DNA of 64,000 nt from a bacterium (lineage in GTDB: Bacteria > Krumholzibacteriota > Krumholzibacteriia > LZORAL124-64-63): the NCBI GenBank assembly GCA_016703265.1, contig JADJCK010000002.1:75359-139358 (forward strand), read 5' to 3'. Below are positions 63,392 through 64,000 of this stretch, piece by piece. The position numbers were made by a program, and so were the translations under genes. The notes beneath the pieces were generated by a model. That model was given only the letters and a program-made list of their open reading frames with translations, did no database searches and had not been told where the DNA came from. Position 1 is the stretch's first letter, and the number at the start of each line of letters is the position of its first letter.

Positions 63392-64000
63392 GTGCGCGGC
63401 TCGTCCGCCAGCTTCGGGATCACGGTCGTGCCGTTTCGACAGGAGGCACCGAAGCCCTGTCGCGGGTGATCCCGCGGCTGCCTGCCGGGTTCGCTGCCGG
63501 ACTTCGTGGTCCACCACGGTGTCGCTCCTGGCCGCAGCCTCGATGCAAAGTCGGCGCTGACGGTTGTCGAAGCGGCCGAAGGCGATGTGCTCCATGCAGG
63601 CAAGGTCTACATCGCGCCGGGCGGCCGTCACCTGACGGCGGTTCGGGAAGGCGCTCAGGCTGTGGTCAGGTTGAATGAAGACGCTCCGGAACAGAGCGTT
63701 CGCCCCGCCGCCGACGTGATGCTGCGTTCCTTGGCCCGGATCGCCGGTGCGCAACGCGTGCTCGCGGCCGTTATGACCGGCATGGGCGAGTACGGCCTGG
63801 CCGGCGTGCGCCTCGTGAAGGCGGCCGGTGGCTGGTGCGTGACGCAACGCGAGAACTCGTGCGTTGTGTAACGGATGCCGGGCCAGGTGGACATCGCTGG
63901 CCTCACCGATTAATCGGTCGCGCTGGAAGACTTTGCTGGACGCCTGACGGCTTTGGCAGGGTCTGGCGGACATCGACTATCTGATGGAAAGCGACTGGCG
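63392..64000 (+). CDS. CheB-like protein-glutamate methylesterase domain, frameshifted and cut by window edge
   Basis: The GTG at 63392 is 8 bases after a near-perfect AGGAGGT. The first frame reads FGITVV; then, after a shift at about 63432, VSTGGTEALSRVIPRLPAGF with the catalytic Ser. After another at about 63500 comes VVHHGVAPGRSLDAKSALTV and an open stretch with GKVYIAPGGRHLTAVREGAQ, VRPAADVMLRSLARIAGAQR and AAVMTGMGEYGLAGVRLVK. After 63870 more breaks separate MPGQVDIAGLTD and SVALEDFAGRLTAL. The Ser-His core fits CheB without a receiver domain. Where CheB has Asp (GMGxDG) this sequence has Tyr (GEYG), either an error or loss of the catalytic Asp. It would remove methyl groups from chemoreceptor-type glutamates. 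Confidence 0.72.

Overview
The window is a 64-kb piece of a high-GC, diderm (outer-membrane) bacterial chromosome, probably from a little-cultured lineage. It carries Kdo/LPS genes (kdsB, kdsA, kdsC, kdsD, an LpxL-like acyltransferase, lptC, lptB, lptF, lptG), sigma-54, a giant SprA-type outer-membrane barrel and an MglA-like protein. HPr kinase sits with a mannose-family PTS. This mix suggests an FCB-related candidate phylum (Krumholzibacteriota- or Eisenbacteria-like) rather than Proteobacteria or Bacteroidota; that placement is inference only. I see no tRNA, rRNA or CRISPR array.

Layout. 1-2.3 kb (minus): an NfnB/GltA-type flavoprotein and its NfnA partner. 2.7-3.3 kb: folE, then a 31-bp-stem palindrome. 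3.4-4.8 kb: a decayed IS110-family element. 4.8-6.8 kb (minus): an exported protein and trxB. 7.1-7.7 kb: rplU-rpmA behind a good sigma-70 promoter. 7.8-25.4 kb: a long plus-strand run, mostly with stop/start overlaps: kdsB-pyrG-kdsA-kdsC-kdsD, acyltransferase, lptC-lptB-rpoN-hpf, hprK, PTS EIIA-EIIB-EIIC-EIID, HPr, EI, phosphoglucose/phosphomannose isomerase, metK. It resembles the proteobacterial kdsD-kdsC-lptC-lptA-lptB-rpoN-hpf-ptsN arrangement, but lacks lptA and has a sugar PTS in place of ptsN. 25.5-28.9 kb (minus): a PKD lipoprotein and lptG-lptF.

29.1-40.4 kb is the most distinctive part: an SprA-like giant barrel, a glutaminyl-cyclase-like M28 protein, a zinc-ribbon protein, an unknown protein, a degenerate MglA-like pseudo-GTPase, a TPR protein and a single-domain response regulator. 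40.6-44.3 kb: a DUF4139 protein and a polytopic membrane protein with TPRs. 44.5-45.7 kb: a sigma-70 factor with a histone-like basic N-terminus behind a repeat-rich promoter region. 45.8-51 kb: YigZ, a small exported protein, an FG-GAP protein, DsbD, a TlpA lipoprotein and a 21-residue membrane peptide too short for normal gene calling. 51.2-54.5 kb (minus): a PDZ-GAF-SpoIIE phosphatase and a second exported protein that ends like the one at 4.8 kb. 54.9-64 kb: valS, a RodZ-like protein, uvrB-nadC-birA-coaX and a CheB-like methylesterase domain.

At least nine genes, including probably essential ones (kdsA, PTS EIIA, sprA, coaX), contain one or more single-base frameshifts, and these are densest at the right end. 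I read most of these as sequencing or assembly indels. Such genes are annotated over their full extent with the break position given. The IS110 transposase is the exception: it looks genuinely decayed.
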